A DNA stretch of 64,000 nt from Myxococcus eversor (GTDB lineage Bacteria > Myxococcota > Myxococcia > Myxococcales > Myxococcaceae). Under the pieces are notes generated by a model. The model ran no database searches. It was not told the origin of the DNA and saw only the letters and a program-made list of their open reading frames with translations. Both the position numbers and the translations under genes were made by a program. Each line of letters starts with the position of its first letter. Position 1 is the first letter of the stretch. The stretch spans positions 62,001-126,000 of the forward strand of contig NZ_JAAIXY010000005.1 of assembly GCF_010894455.1 (NCBI RefSeq), given 5' to 3'. Positions 25,657 to 34,534 of the stretch are shown here, one piece after another.

Positions 25657-27160
25657 CGACGAGTTCCTCCAGCAGCTCCAGCGCGGTGGCGAGCTGCTGG
25701 CCGCCAACAAGGTCATCGAGTCGAAGGAGTTCCTGGAGCGCGCCCACCAGCTCCAACCCCGCAACGAGAAGGCGCAGAACCTCCTGGGGCTCTGCTACTT
25801 CAAGCTCGGCCTGTTCGACAGGGCGGCGGAGCTCTACGAGATGCTGGTGCGCGACAACCCGGTGGACCCGACGCTGCGGGTCAACCTGGGCCTGGTCTAT
25901 CTGAAGACGAACGCGCTGCAGCGCGCGGTGCGTGAGTTCGAGACCGCCACCGACTTGTCCCCCGAGCACCAGAAGGCCCAGAACTACCTGGGCCTCGCCC
26001 TGGCGCAGATGGGCGAGTATGGCCGCGCGCGAGAGCACTTCCTGCTCGCGGGCAGCGACCAGATGGCGGACAAGATGTCGCGCGCCATCGCCGGGGAGAA
26101 CTACTCCCGACCCACGCCCGCGCCCGTGCCGCCTCCCGCGCGGCCAGAGCCCCCCGCGCCCCCTGCTCGCGAGGTGGCCCGGCCGCCGCCCGCCGCCGTG
26201 GCCACGGCACCGAAGGAAGAGGAGATCCGCTTCGCGGAGGACGAGGGTCCCAGCGCGCTGGGCGACCGCGACGGTGACGGTGATGGCGGCCCGGTGCTCA
26301 CCGCCGCGCCCGAGGAGACGGTGGATTTGGCGGAGGAGCCGCCTCCCGCCGCCGCGCCGAGCCCCCGTGAAGAGGCTCCCCGGGACGCGGCCACCGTGCC
26401 CACCCCGGTGCCGCTCACGAAGTTGCAGCTCACCAAGGTCGCCGCGCGAAGCCCCGAGGCCGCCGTCGCCGCGCCGTCGCCGAAGGCCGCGCCTCGCCCG
26501 GAGGCCGTGTCCTCCACCGCGCCGCTCTTGTCGGAGCTGGCGCCCTCGCTGTCCCTGGACGACGAGCGCGGGGGACGTCCCTTCGTGCTCGGCGAGGGGC
26601 GCTTCAGCGTGGCGGTGGAGGGGGAGATCCTGACCCGGTTGGACGGGGTGGTGGCGCTCCAGGGACAGGTGACCTTCCAGCCGGAGATGAAGCGCTTCCG
26701 GGGAAGGGCGACGGACAAGCCGTTTGGTGACGGGCCGTCGCGGATGGTCCGGGCGCGCGGGCGCGGGGTTCTCCACCTGGAGCCGGCCGACAAGCGCATC
26801 TTCCTGGCGGTGGACCTGGGTGAGGACTCTGCCTACTTCCGGGATGAGAACGTCTTCGCCTTCGAGGAGCCGGTGATGTTCGAGAACGGCCGGGTGCCGT
26901 CGGACATCGCCCCGGACCTGGACCTGGTCCACCTGCGGGGCCAGGGTCAGGTGCTGCTCAGCCTGCCGGGGCCGCTGCGCTCGGTGCTGGTGCGCCAGGA
27001 TGCACCGGTGACGGTGCCCCTGACGCACCTGGTGGGATGGCAGGGCAACCTCACGCCCCGGGTGGTGCCCCTGCTCAAGTCCCCCTCGGGCGAGTCGCTG
27101 CGCACCGCGGTGGAGCTGGGGGGCGAAGGTTTTGCCCTGATCGCCCTCGGGGTTCGCTAG
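25613..27160 (+). CDS. TPR protein with C-terminal AIM24-like domain
   Basis: The 515-residue product has three or four TPR units (about 20-150, e.g. AQNLLGLCYFKLGLFDRAAE), a disordered Pro/Ala/Glu linker (155-310) and a C-terminal all-beta domain of about 200 residues (VLHLEPADKRIFLAVDLGED, DENVFAFEEPVMFENG). That domain resembles the AIM24/TIGR00266 double-psi-like fold of unknown function; I call it from general resemblance only. The ATG at 25613 lies 44 bases inside the transglycosylase gene; GTG 25625 is a possible later start. Confidence 0.75.
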   Translation: MTTRVKGRAETSPADDEFLQQLQRGGELLAANKVIESKEFLERAHQLQPRNEKAQNLLGLCYFKLGLFDRAAELYEMLVRDNPVDPTLRVNLGLVYLKTNALQRAVREFETATDLSPEHQKAQNYLGLALAQMGEYGRAREHFLLAGSDQMADKMSRAIAGENYSRPTPAPVPPPARPEPPAPPAREVARPPPAAVATAPKEEEIRFAEDEGPSALGDRDGDGDGGPVLTAAPEETVDLAEEPPPAAAPSPREEAPRDAATVPTPVPLTKLQLTKVAARSPEAAVAAPSPKAAPRPEAVSSTAPLLSELAPSLSLDDERGGRPFVLGEGRFSVAVEGEILTRLDGVVALQGQVTFQPEMKRFRGRATDKPFGDGPSRMVRARGRGVLHLEPADKRIFLAVDLGEDSAYFRDENVFAFEEPVMFENGRVPSDIAPDLDLVHLRGQGQVLLSLPGPLRSVLVRQDAPVTVPLTHLVGWQGNLTPRVVPLLKSPSGESLRTAVELGGEGFALIALGVR

Positions 27161-27171
27161 AAGAGCGCGCC

Positions 27172-27861
27172 ATGGCCACGGACCGAGCGACCCGGAAGCA
27201 GCGCAAGAAGGAGGAGCGGGCGCGCCGTCGCGCGGAGCGCAAGCCGAGCCTGCTGGTGCAGGAGTTCTGGAACCTCCCCAACATGCTCACGTTGGGGCGC
27301 ATCCTCCTCATCCCTCCCTTCGTCTGGTTCCTCTACGACGCCGACCCGCTCAGCTCCCTCTTCGCGGGCCTCGTCTTCGCCGTCGCCTCCATCACCGACG
27401 TGGTGGATGGCTACCTGGCGCGCAAGTGGAACATCATCACCGTGGTCGGCAAGTTCATGGATCCGCTGGCCGACAAGCTCATCGCCATGGCCGCGCTGGT
27501 GATGATGGTGCGGCTGGGGCGCATCGCCGCGTGGGTCGTCATCGTCCTGCTCGCGCGTGAGCTCATCGTCAGCGGCCTGCGCACCATCGCCGCGAGCGAG
27601 GGCATGGTCATCGCCGCCGGCCAGGAGGGGAAGTGGAAGACCTCCCTCCAGCTCGTGGGCATCATTTCACTCTGCGTTCACTACGTGCACCCGTTGTCGC
27701 TCGGCTCGTTCAGCACGCCGGTGGACTACAACCTCGTGGGCAAGGTGCTCGTCTACTTGTCCGGCGCGTTCTCGGTCTGGAGCGCCGTCGTCTACTTCCG
27801 CGCGTTCCTCGCCATGCTCGCGAAGCGAGGGGATGAAACGCAGGCTGCGAAAAGTGTTTGA
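27172..27861 (+). CDS. pgsA: CDP-diacylglycerol-glycerol-3-phosphate 3-phosphatidyltransferase
   Basis: PgsA makes phosphatidylglycerophosphate, the committed step to phosphatidylglycerol and cardiolipin. The 229-residue membrane protein has the complete CDP-alcohol phosphotransferase motif DG(x)2AR(x)8G(x)3D(x)3D, beginning VDGYLAR and ending GKFMDPLADK, plus four or five membrane segments and a basic 30-residue N-terminus. A longer open frame starts inside the previous gene, but the ATG at 27172 gives the normal length. TAGAAG (containing the upstream stop) ends eight bases before it. Confidence 0.93.
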   Translation: MATDRATRKQRKKEERARRRAERKPSLLVQEFWNLPNMLTLGRILLIPPFVWFLYDADPLSSLFAGLVFAVASITDVVDGYLARKWNIITVVGKFMDPLADKLIAMAALVMMVRLGRIAAWVVIVLLARELIVSGLRTIAASEGMVIAAGQEGKWKTSLQLVGIISLCVHYVHPLSLGSFSTPVDYNLVGKVLVYLSGAFSVWSAVVYFRAFLAMLAKRGDETQAAKSV

Positions 27862-27886
27862 CGTGTTCGGAGGGCCTCTGTATACC
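27858..27886 (+). promoter_or_regulatory. Strong sigma-70-type promoter for tRNA-Gly
   Basis: TTGACG (27858-27863) and TATACC (27881-27886) lie 17 bases apart, about 65 bases before the tRNA. The -35 box overlaps the TGA stop codon of pgsA. Confidence 0.75.
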
Positions 27887-27950
27887 CCACCTCACTTCGG
27901 ACGCGGCGCCGACACGGGGCGCGGACGAGAGGGAAGTCGCGGTATCTGAT

Positions 27951-28025
27951 GCGGGAATAGCTCAGCGGTAGAGCATCGCCTTGCCAAGGCGAGGGTCGAG
28001 GGTTCAAATCCCTTTTCCCGCTCCA
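27951..28025 (+). tRNA. tRNA-Gly (anticodon GCC)
   Basis: The 75-base sequence folds as a cloverleaf: acceptor arm GCGGGAA pairing with TTCCCGC, discriminator T and encoded CCA; anticodon stem TCGCC/GGCGA with loop TTGCCAA, giving anticodon GCC (reads GGC/GGT); T arm with GGTTCAAATCC. No intron or mismatch. Confidence 0.97.
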
Positions 28026-28030
28026 ATACG

Positions 28031-28066
28031 AAGGCCCCCTGGGAAACCAGGGGGCCTTTTTGTTTT
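28031..28066 (+). terminator. Rho-independent terminator after tRNA-Gly
   Basis: A perfect 12-bp stem (28031-28042 with 28047-28058) is closed by a GAAA tetraloop and followed by a T-rich run (TTTTTGTTTT). It starts six bases after the tRNA CCA end. Confidence 0.95.
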
Positions 28067-28267
28067 GGCGCAATCACATGCATGACTGTCTTGTCCTCGG
28101 CGAGCCCGCAGGGCGGCGCGCTTGGAACAACGCTTCCTTGCCCTGGAGGGCGGGAGTGCTGGCGAGCGTGTCGGGCCCGCCTGGGTGACGGGCGGACAGT
28201 CTGGTTGCGTCGTGGAGGCGATGGGAGCGAGCGGCATCGGCTTGCCTCGCACGCACTCGGGCCTTGC

Positions 28268-28273
28268 TATAGA
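28268..28273 (+). promoter_or_regulatory. Possible -10 element for the wzm operon
   Basis: TATAGA ends 11 bases before the wzm ATG, with TTGCCT about 20 bases upstream (longer than ideal). If used, the message would have almost no leader. The 200 bases between the tRNA terminator and this site show nothing else. Confidence 0.4.
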
Positions 28274-28284
28274 AGGGCCCCTTC

Positions 28285-29067
28285 ATGATTCGCCTCGTCC
28301 GAGAACTGTACCAATACCGGGGCCTGCTCCTCAGTCTCGTCCAGCGTGAGCTCAAGGCGCGCTACCGCGGCTCGTTCCTGGGCTTCCTTTGGACGTTCCT
28401 GAATCCCACGCTGAACATGCTGGTGTACTCGCTGCTGTTCACCGTGATGATGCGGGCGAACACCCCCCACTACTCGTACTTCATGTTCGTGGGGCTCTTG
28501 CCGTGGATCTGGTTCTCCACGTCCCTGGGTGCGGGCGCGAGCGCCATCAGCGAGCGGCGCGACTTGATGACGAAGGTGCGCTTCCCGGCACAGGTGCTGC
28601 CCACGACGGTGGTGCTGACCAACCTCAGCAACTACCTGCTGTCCCTGCCGCTGATGCTGGGCCTGGGGTTGTTCCACGGCCAGTACCCCACCTGGCACGT
28701 CATCGCCTTTCCGGTGGTGGTCATCATCCAGCTCACCTTCACGCTGGCGATGACGTACATCCTGGCCGCCATCAACGTCACGTTTCGCGACTTGCAGCAC
28801 ATCGTCGGCAACCTCCTGACGATGTGGTTCTTCATCACGCCGGTGCTCTACCAGGCGTCCACCATCCTCGATGAGCGCGTGCGCTCGGTGGTGTTGGTGG
28901 CGAACCCGATGTCCAGCTTGATGCTCTCCTACCAGGCCATCTTCTACGAGCACCGGTTTCCGGACCCCTGGCCCCTGGCGGCGCTGGCCGCCTTTTCGCT
29001 GGCGCTGCTCTGGGGCGCCTCGATCCTCTTCGAATCCCGCCGCGAGGAGTTCGCGGAGTCCATCTGA
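28285..29067 (+). CDS. wzm: O-antigen/polysaccharide ABC exporter permease Wzm
   Basis: The 260-residue ABC-2 type permease has a cytoplasmic N-terminal stretch (LVQRELKARYRGSFLGFLWT, typical of Wzm/TagG) and six membrane segments, including YMFVGLLPWIWFSTSLG and VTFRDLQHIVGNLLTMWFF. Wzm forms the channel exporting lipid-linked polysaccharide across the inner membrane with ATPase Wzt, encoded 9 bases downstream. The gene order wzm-wzt-wbgA is that of the M. xanthus O-antigen locus. Confidence 0.92.
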   Translation: MIRLVRELYQYRGLLLSLVQRELKARYRGSFLGFLWTFLNPTLNMLVYSLLFTVMMRANTPHYSYFMFVGLLPWIWFSTSLGAGASAISERRDLMTKVRFPAQVLPTTVVLTNLSNYLLSLPLMLGLGLFHGQYPTWHVIAFPVVVIIQLTFTLAMTYILAAINVTFRDLQHIVGNLLTMWFFITPVLYQASTILDERVRSVVLVANPMSSLMLSYQAIFYEHRFPDPWPLAALAAFSLALLWGASILFESRREEFAESI

Positions 29068-29076
29068 GCCGTCGCC

Positions 29077-30369
29077 ATGCAGGAACCCCTCGACGCCATT
29101 GTCATGCGCGATGTCGTGAAGAGCTTCCGGAAGAGGACCATCCGGGGCGAATACACGACCTTCAAGTCCGAGCTGCTGCGGTGGTTGCGCGGCAAGCGCC
29201 AGCCCCGGGAAGGTGGACTCATCACCGCCCTGCGCGGCATCACCCTGAACATCCCCCGAGGCAAGACGGTCGCCATCATCGGCCGCAACGGCTCCGGCAA
29301 GAGCACCCTGCTCAAGCTCATCACCGGCATCTACGCGCCGACCTCCGGCCACATGGAGATCAACGGCCGCATCTCCGCGCTGCTGGATTTGGGCGCGGGG
29401 TTCCATCCGGACTTCTCCGGGCGGGAGAACATCCTCATCAACGGCATCATCCTCGGCATGTCGCGCGCGGAGGTCCGTGAGCGGATGGATGACATCATCG
29501 CCTTCAGCGAGCTGGGCGAGTTCATCGACGAGCCGGTGCGGACGTACTCCAGCGGCATGTACATGCGGTTGGCGTTCGCGGTGGCCACGCACGTGGACCC
29601 GGACATCCTCATCGTCGACGAGATTCTCGCCGTGGGCGACGAGCACTTCAGCAAGAAGAGCATGGCGAAGATGACGGAGTTCAAGAAGCGCGGGAAGACC
29701 ATCGTCCTGGTCACCCACGACTTGAGCACCGTGGAGCGTTGGTGTGACGAGGCCGCGTGGATCGACGGCGGCTACATCCGCCGCGTGGGCCGTCCGTCGG
29801 AAGTCGTGGCCGAGTACAAGCAGGCCATCGCCCTGGCGGAGGCCCAGTCCGTGGTCTTCACCCCTCCGGCGTTGACGGAGGACGGTGGCGCGCTGCCCCA
29901 GGTGAACGTGCCCGGCGCGGATGCGCCCGTGCGCCTCTCCGGCCTGAAGCTGGTGGGCCCCTCCGGCGAGGTGGTCCCCAACCTGACGCCCGAGGCCTCC
30001 GTCGAGGCCTGCGTGGACTTCTCCGCGAAGGGGCTGTGCGAGGACCTGGTGTTCGAGGTGTCGCTCCAGACGCTGGAGGGACGCGCGCTGTACGAGACGA
30101 GCACCCGGGTGGAGTCGGTGCCGCTGCCCAGGGAGCTGCCGGCCTCGGGGCGGGTGCGCTTCGTGCTGGAGCGCCTGGGGCTGCTGGCGGGCACCTACGT
30201 GTGCGAGGTGACGGCGCGCACGAAAGGGGGCATTTCCCGTGAGACTTGCACCTTCGTGGTGAGTTCTTCCGTGGCGGAGCGAGGGGTGTTCCGACCTGTG
30301 CACCACTGGGTGGTGGAGCCCGTCCCAGTGGCCGTGGCGCCCGTGCTCGCGGGCGTGGGTCATCCCTGA
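29077..30369 (+). CDS. wzt: O-antigen ABC exporter ATPase Wzt with carbohydrate-binding domain
   Basis: The 430-residue protein starts with an ABC ATPase (Walker A IIGRNGSGKSTLLK, signature YSSGMYMRLAF, Walker B DILIVDEILAVGDEHF, His switch VTHDLS). A C-terminal beta-sandwich of about 140 residues (about 285-410) corresponds to the Wzt-C domain that recognises the finished glycan. Presence of this domain indicates an exporter specific for a capped or modified O-chain. It is coupled to wzm. Confidence 0.93.
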   Translation: MQEPLDAIVMRDVVKSFRKRTIRGEYTTFKSELLRWLRGKRQPREGGLITALRGITLNIPRGKTVAIIGRNGSGKSTLLKLITGIYAPTSGHMEINGRISALLDLGAGFHPDFSGRENILINGIILGMSRAEVRERMDDIIAFSELGEFIDEPVRTYSSGMYMRLAFAVATHVDPDILIVDEILAVGDEHFSKKSMAKMTEFKKRGKTIVLVTHDLSTVERWCDEAAWIDGGYIRRVGRPSEVVAEYKQAIALAEAQSVVFTPPALTEDGGALPQVNVPGADAPVRLSGLKLVGPSGEVVPNLTPEASVEACVDFSAKGLCEDLVFEVSLQTLEGRALYETSTRVESVPLPRELPASGRVRFVLERLGLLAGTYVCEVTARTKGGISRETCTFVVSSSVAERGVFRPVHHWVVEPVPVAVAPVLAGVGHP

Positions 30370-30419
30370 GCAGGGCGGAGGACTCGCATCGCGAGGGGGA
30401 GTAGCCGTGCGGCCGGCAC

Positions 30420-33400
30420 GTGAACGAGAGAGGCGGTACGGCGGTGAAGACAGTGCTGGAGAAGCTCGCCGGTGACGCGCAGGCGCCCGATGCGGCGCCT
30501 GGGGCGGGGGACCTGGCCCGGATGGTGGCCGTGGTGCGCGCGCTGCTGGACTCGCGTCGCCCCTGTCTGCCCGAGGCTTGTGAGGAAGTGACGGCGCTGG
30601 AGGGCGCGCTGCGACTCTTGACGGCGCAACTCCACCGCGCGCGTCCGGACGGCGCGCATGCGCTGACCCCTCTCCAGGAGGCCGCGCGTTGGGCGGTGCC
30701 GCACGAGTTCGTCGTGCCGGACTCCCACCGTGCCGCCCGGCTGGGCAAGGTGGTGACGGCCACCAAGCGCGCCTTCATCGAGGGGCTGCAGCCCTTCCAC
30801 GTCGAGTCGCTCCGGCCCCAGGCGGACTTCAACAAGGCCGTGCTGCGGGTGCTGGAGTACCTGACGGTGCACCGGAGCCTGGGGCTGGGCGAGGACCTGT
30901 CGTCGTGGGCGCGCGCGCAGCTCGAGCCCAAGGCGGACCCGACGCGCTGGAAGGTGGCGCGCTCGCACCGAGGGGGCGCGCTGGGCTCGGTGGTGGAGGC
31001 CGCCAAGCGCTCGTACCTCTCCGCGGCGGGGCCCATGCTGGAGGGGCTGCTGCGGGGACAGGCCGAATGGAACACCGCCATGGTGGAGGCCGTCGTCGCC
31101 GCTGCCGGTCCGCGTGCTCCGGATGAGGCCACCGGCGCGAAGTGGGTGGCGGACCTGTGCGAGCGCAATGACCCGCTGCGGCCGGAGGCGATGTCCCGGA
31201 CGCTGCGCGCGGGAGCTCCGCTGTGGACGGAGCTGTTTCGCCGGCAGACGCGCTTCAACGAGCAGGCGGTGCTGGCGCTCGCGAGCGTGCTGGGGACTCG
31301 CACGCCTCCGCCCCAGCCTCCGGCGCTGGGCGACTACGAGGGCTGGTGTTCACGTCGGGAGCCCGGGGACATCGAAGCGGCGCGCGAGGCGCTGACCTCG
31401 CTGCCCACCCGACCCCGGGTGTCGCTCATCACGCCCGTGTCCGACACGCCCGAGTCCTTCTTCCGCGAGTGCGCGGACTCCGTGCGAGCGCAGGTGCATC
31501 TCGACTGGGAATGGGTGCTGGTCGATGACGCCAGCACGGCCCCGCATGTCGCGGCGATGTTGCGCGAGGCGGCGGCGCGGGACTCGCGCATTCGTATCGT
31601 CTCGCTGGGGCGGGGCGGGGACGTCGCCCGGGCGATGAACGCGGGACTGGCCGTGGCGACGGGCGAGTGGGTGGGCTTCCTGGACTGTGGCGACACGCTG
31701 GCGCCGCATGCGTTGGCGGAGGTGGTGCGGGCCACCTCGGCGGAGCCCTCGCTCGACGTCGTCTACAGCGATGAGGACCGGCTGGACGCGCAAGGACGGC
31801 GCACCGCGCCCTTCTTCAAGCCGGACTGGTCTCCGGACCTGCTGCGCTCGGTGAACTACGTCCGCCACCTCCTCGTCGCTCGCAAGCGCCTGCTGGACGA
31901 GGTGGGCGGCGTGCGCGACGGGTTCGCCGGCGCGTGGGACTTCGACCTGATGCTGCGGCTGAGCGAAGGCGCGCGCGGCATCGGCCATGTGGCGAAGGTG
32001 CTCTACCACGGGCGCGCGAATCCGGAGCTGCTCTCCAGCGCGTCGGCGGGACTCGCCGGGGCGACGGACGCGGGGGAGCGGGCGCTGCGCGAGCACCTGT
32101 CACGCAAGGCGGAGTCGGCCGAGGTGACGAGCCCCGCGCCCGACAGGTTCCGGGTGCGCTACCCGGTGAAGGGCACGCCGAAGGTCTCCATCATCGTCCC
32201 GTTCAAGGACCGGCCGGACCTGCTGGAGCTGCTGGTGCCGGGGTTGCTTTCGCGCACCACCTATCCCCACTTCGAGGTGTTGCTCGTCTCCAACAACAGC
32301 GTGAAGCCGGAGACCTTCGCCCTGCTGGAGCGGCTGCAAGACTCCCGGCTGGTGAAGCTGACGTGGGACTTTCCCTTCAACTACCCGGCCATCAACAACT
32401 GGGCGGCGAAGCAGGCCACGGGCGAGCTGCTCCTCTTCCTCAACAACGACATGGAAGTGGTGGACCCCGGCTGGCTGGAGGAGCTGGTGTCGCAGGCCCA
32501 GCGTCCGGAAGTCGGAGCCGTGGGATGCAAGCTGCTCTTCCCCGAGGGGACGGTGCAGCACGCGGGCGCGGTGGTGGGAATCACCGGCATGGCGGGACAT
32601 CCCTTCTGGCGCCTGCCGGATGGCCCCATCTCCACGCCGTTCGGCCACACGGAGTGGACGCGCAACTGGCTGTCCGTCACCAGCGCGTGCGTCATCTTCA
32701 GGAGAGACCTCTTCGAGAGCCTGGGCGGCTTCGACGAGCGCTTCCAGGTGTGCGGCAGTGACGTGGACATCGGCCTGCGGTTGAACCAGCGCGGGCTGCG
32801 GGTGGTGTACACGCCGCACGCGCGGCTCATCCACCACGAGTCCGCCAGCCGGCGCGCGGACGCCGTGCCGGAGTCCGACTACTGGCGCTCGTATGTCTCC
32901 TATCGCCCGTGGCTGGGCGAGAAGGGCGACCCCTTCTACAACCCCAACCTCTCGCTGCTCGGCACCGACTGCACGCTGCGCCAGCACGCGGAGACGGGCG
33001 AGACGCTGGCCCTGCGCACGTTGACTCATGACGTGCCCAGCGCCCAGGACGCGGCGATGGAGGCCCGGGCGCTCGCCCAGCGCCACCTGGTGGAGCACCT
33101 GGGCGAGCTGGACTTCACGCCGGAGCAGGCGGCCGAATCGCGCGCCTCGGCCCCGGTGGCGCTGGCGGCCCTGCGCTCTCGCGGCGAGGTGCGCACGGCC
33201 TCCTGGTTCATCCCCGCCTTCGGCCACGTCTACGCGGGCATCCACACGCTGTTCCGCTTCGCGGACTTGATGCACCGCCGCCACGGCGTGCGCAGCGACT
33301 TCGTCGTCTACGACAAGCCCGGCGCCAGCCCCGGCGACTTCGAGGCGCGCGCGGCCACCGTCTTCCCGGAGGCGGCGGGGGCCTTCCGCGTCCTCTCCGG

Positions 33401-34259
33401 CGCGGCGGACCTGGCGCGGCTGCCCGCGTGCGATTTGGCCATCGCCACCTACTGGACGTCCGTGTACCAGGTGCTGCGCCACCCGAGCGCGGGCGTGCGC
33501 GCGTACTTCGTCCAGGACTACGAGCCCATGTTCTTCGCGGCGGGCACCCAGTCCGCGCTGGCGGAGCAGACGTACCAGCTCGGCTTCCAGGGCATCTTCA
33601 ACACCCCGGGCCTTCGCGACACGGTGCGCGCGCTGCACGGCATGGACGGCTTCGCCTTCGAGCCCGCGGTGGACGGCGCGCTCTTCCATGCGCGGCGCCC
33701 CGCGCGCAGGGGGCCCGTGCGGGTCTTCTTCTACGGGCGCCCGGGCAACGAGCGGAACGGGTTCGAGCTGGGGCTCGCGGCGCTGACGCGGCTCAAGCAC
33801 GAGCTGGGCCCGGCGGTGGAGATTCTCACCGCGGGCGCCGAGTGGCATCCGGAGTCCTACGGCGTTCGGGGCCTGGTGACGAACCTGGGCGTGCTCCCCG
33901 CGGAGCGCACGGCGGCGCTCTATCGCGAGTGCGATGTGGGACTGTGCTTCATGTTCACCCGACACCCGTCCTACCTGCCGCTGGAGATGATGGCGTGCGG
34001 CATGGCGGTGGTGACCAACGACAATCCCGCCAATCACTGGCTGCTGGAGGATGGAGGCAACTGCTTGCTGGCCGCGCCAACGCCTGCCTCCGTGCTGGCG
34101 CGTCTGCGGATGGCGGTGCTGGACGCCGACCTGCGCACCCGCCTGGGAGCCCGCGCCGCCGAGCGCGTGCGGCGCACCACCTGGGAGCAGCAGGTGGACC
34201 AGATGATGGCGCACTTGCTGACGCGGGAGGTTGGAGCGGCCCGCTCGGCCGCCGATTGA
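30420..34259 (+). CDS. wbgA: Giant multi-domain O-antigen glycosyltransferase, WbgA-like
   Basis: The 1279-residue protein has three glycosyltransferase regions. After a 330-residue N-terminal helical part come GT2 domain 1 (about 331-545; RVSLITPVSDTPESF, VLVDDAST), GT2 domain 2 (about 585-810; KVSIIVPFKDRPDLL, FLNNDMEVVDPGWL) and a GT4-like GT-B part (about 925-1262; WFIPAFGHVYAGIHT, PLEMMACGMAVVTNDNP). The N-terminal part holds two clear copies and one partial copy of a SHR...AKR...FN module, also present in the small protein at 41072-41809. Such fused enzymes can add several sugars of one repeat unit. GTG 30420 is used; GTG 30444 is possible. Position after wzm-wzt matches M. xanthus wbgA. 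Confidence 0.87.
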   Translation: MNERGGTAVKTVLEKLAGDAQAPDAAPGAGDLARMVAVVRALLDSRRPCLPEACEEVTALEGALRLLTAQLHRARPDGAHALTPLQEAARWAVPHEFVVPDSHRAARLGKVVTATKRAFIEGLQPFHVESLRPQADFNKAVLRVLEYLTVHRSLGLGEDLSSWARAQLEPKADPTRWKVARSHRGGALGSVVEAAKRSYLSAAGPMLEGLLRGQAEWNTAMVEAVVAAAGPRAPDEATGAKWVADLCERNDPLRPEAMSRTLRAGAPLWTELFRRQTRFNEQAVLALASVLGTRTPPPQPPALGDYEGWCSRREPGDIEAAREALTSLPTRPRVSLITPVSDTPESFFRECADSVRAQVHLDWEWVLVDDASTAPHVAAMLREAAARDSRIRIVSLGRGGDVARAMNAGLAVATGEWVGFLDCGDTLAPHALAEVVRATSAEPSLDVVYSDEDRLDAQGRRTAPFFKPDWSPDLLRSVNYVRHLLVARKRLLDEVGGVRDGFAGAWDFDLMLRLSEGARGIGHVAKVLYHGRANPELLSSASAGLAGATDAGERALREHLSRKAESAEVTSPAPDRFRVRYPVKGTPKVSIIVPFKDRPDLLELLVPGLLSRTTYPHFEVLLVSNNSVKPETFALLERLQDSRLVKLTWDFPFNYPAINNWAAKQATGELLLFLNNDMEVVDPGWLEELVSQAQRPEVGAVGCKLLFPEGTVQHAGAVVGITGMAGHPFWRLPDGPISTPFGHTEWTRNWLSVTSACVIFRRDLFESLGGFDERFQVCGSDVDIGLRLNQRGLRVVYTPHARLIHHESASRRADAVPESDYWRSYVSYRPWLGEKGDPFYNPNLSLLGTDCTLRQHAETGETLALRTLTHDVPSAQDAAMEARALAQRHLVEHLGELDFTPEQAAESRASAPVALAALRSRGEVRTASWFIPAFGHVYAGIHTLFRFADLMHRRHGVRSDFVVYDKPGASPGDFEARAATVFPEAAGAFRVLSGAADLARLPACDLAIATYWTSVYQVLRHPSAGVRAYFVQDYEPMFFAAGTQSALAEQTYQLGFQGIFNTPGLRDTVRALHGMDGFAFEPAVDGALFHARRPARRGPVRVFFYGRPGNERNGFELGLAALTRLKHELGPAVEILTAGAEWHPESYGVRGLVTNLGVLPAERTAALYRECDVGLCFMFTRHPSYLPLEMMACGMAVVTNDNPANHWLLEDGGNCLLAAPTPASVLARLRMAVLDADLRTRLGARAAERVRRTTWEQQVDQMMAHLLTREVGAARSAAD

Positions 34260-34498
34260 CGGAGGTCACTCGGGGCCCGCTCGGCTGGCAAGGGGGCGGG
34301 CGGATAGCCGAGAATGCGGAAATCGCCAATGCGTCCAAGGTCCTCCCTGGGCGCTTTTACTCTTCACTTACAGCACGTCCCTTGCCTGACTGCCGCCAGG
34401 CATGGGAATGGTTGCGATGCTGCGGAAAATCCCGCTGGCAACCCTCTTCGGTCCATGCAGGCGGCGTCATTCACATCGGCACATGTACAAAGATATCA

Positions 34499-34534
34499 AG
34501 AGAGAGGGCCCGAATGGGGACGCGGCCCAGATGA
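34499..34534 (+). promoter_or_regulatory. Six-codon micro-ORF leading into the methyltransferase start
   Basis: A purine-rich GAGAGAGGG stands at Shine-Dalgarno distance before ATG 34514, which encodes only MGTRPR and stops at TGA 34532-34534. That stop overlaps the ATG at 34531 of the next gene as ATGA, a typical translational-coupling arrangement. Confidence 0.45.

Noticed and set aside
28267..30363. Long minus-strand frame across wzm and wzt
   Set aside because: Antisense to two genes with intact ABC transporter motifs; no protein-like features.
34286..34310. Sigma-54 promoter candidate (TGGCA element) before the methyltransferase gene
   Set aside because: The required GC element twelve bases downstream of GG is missing.
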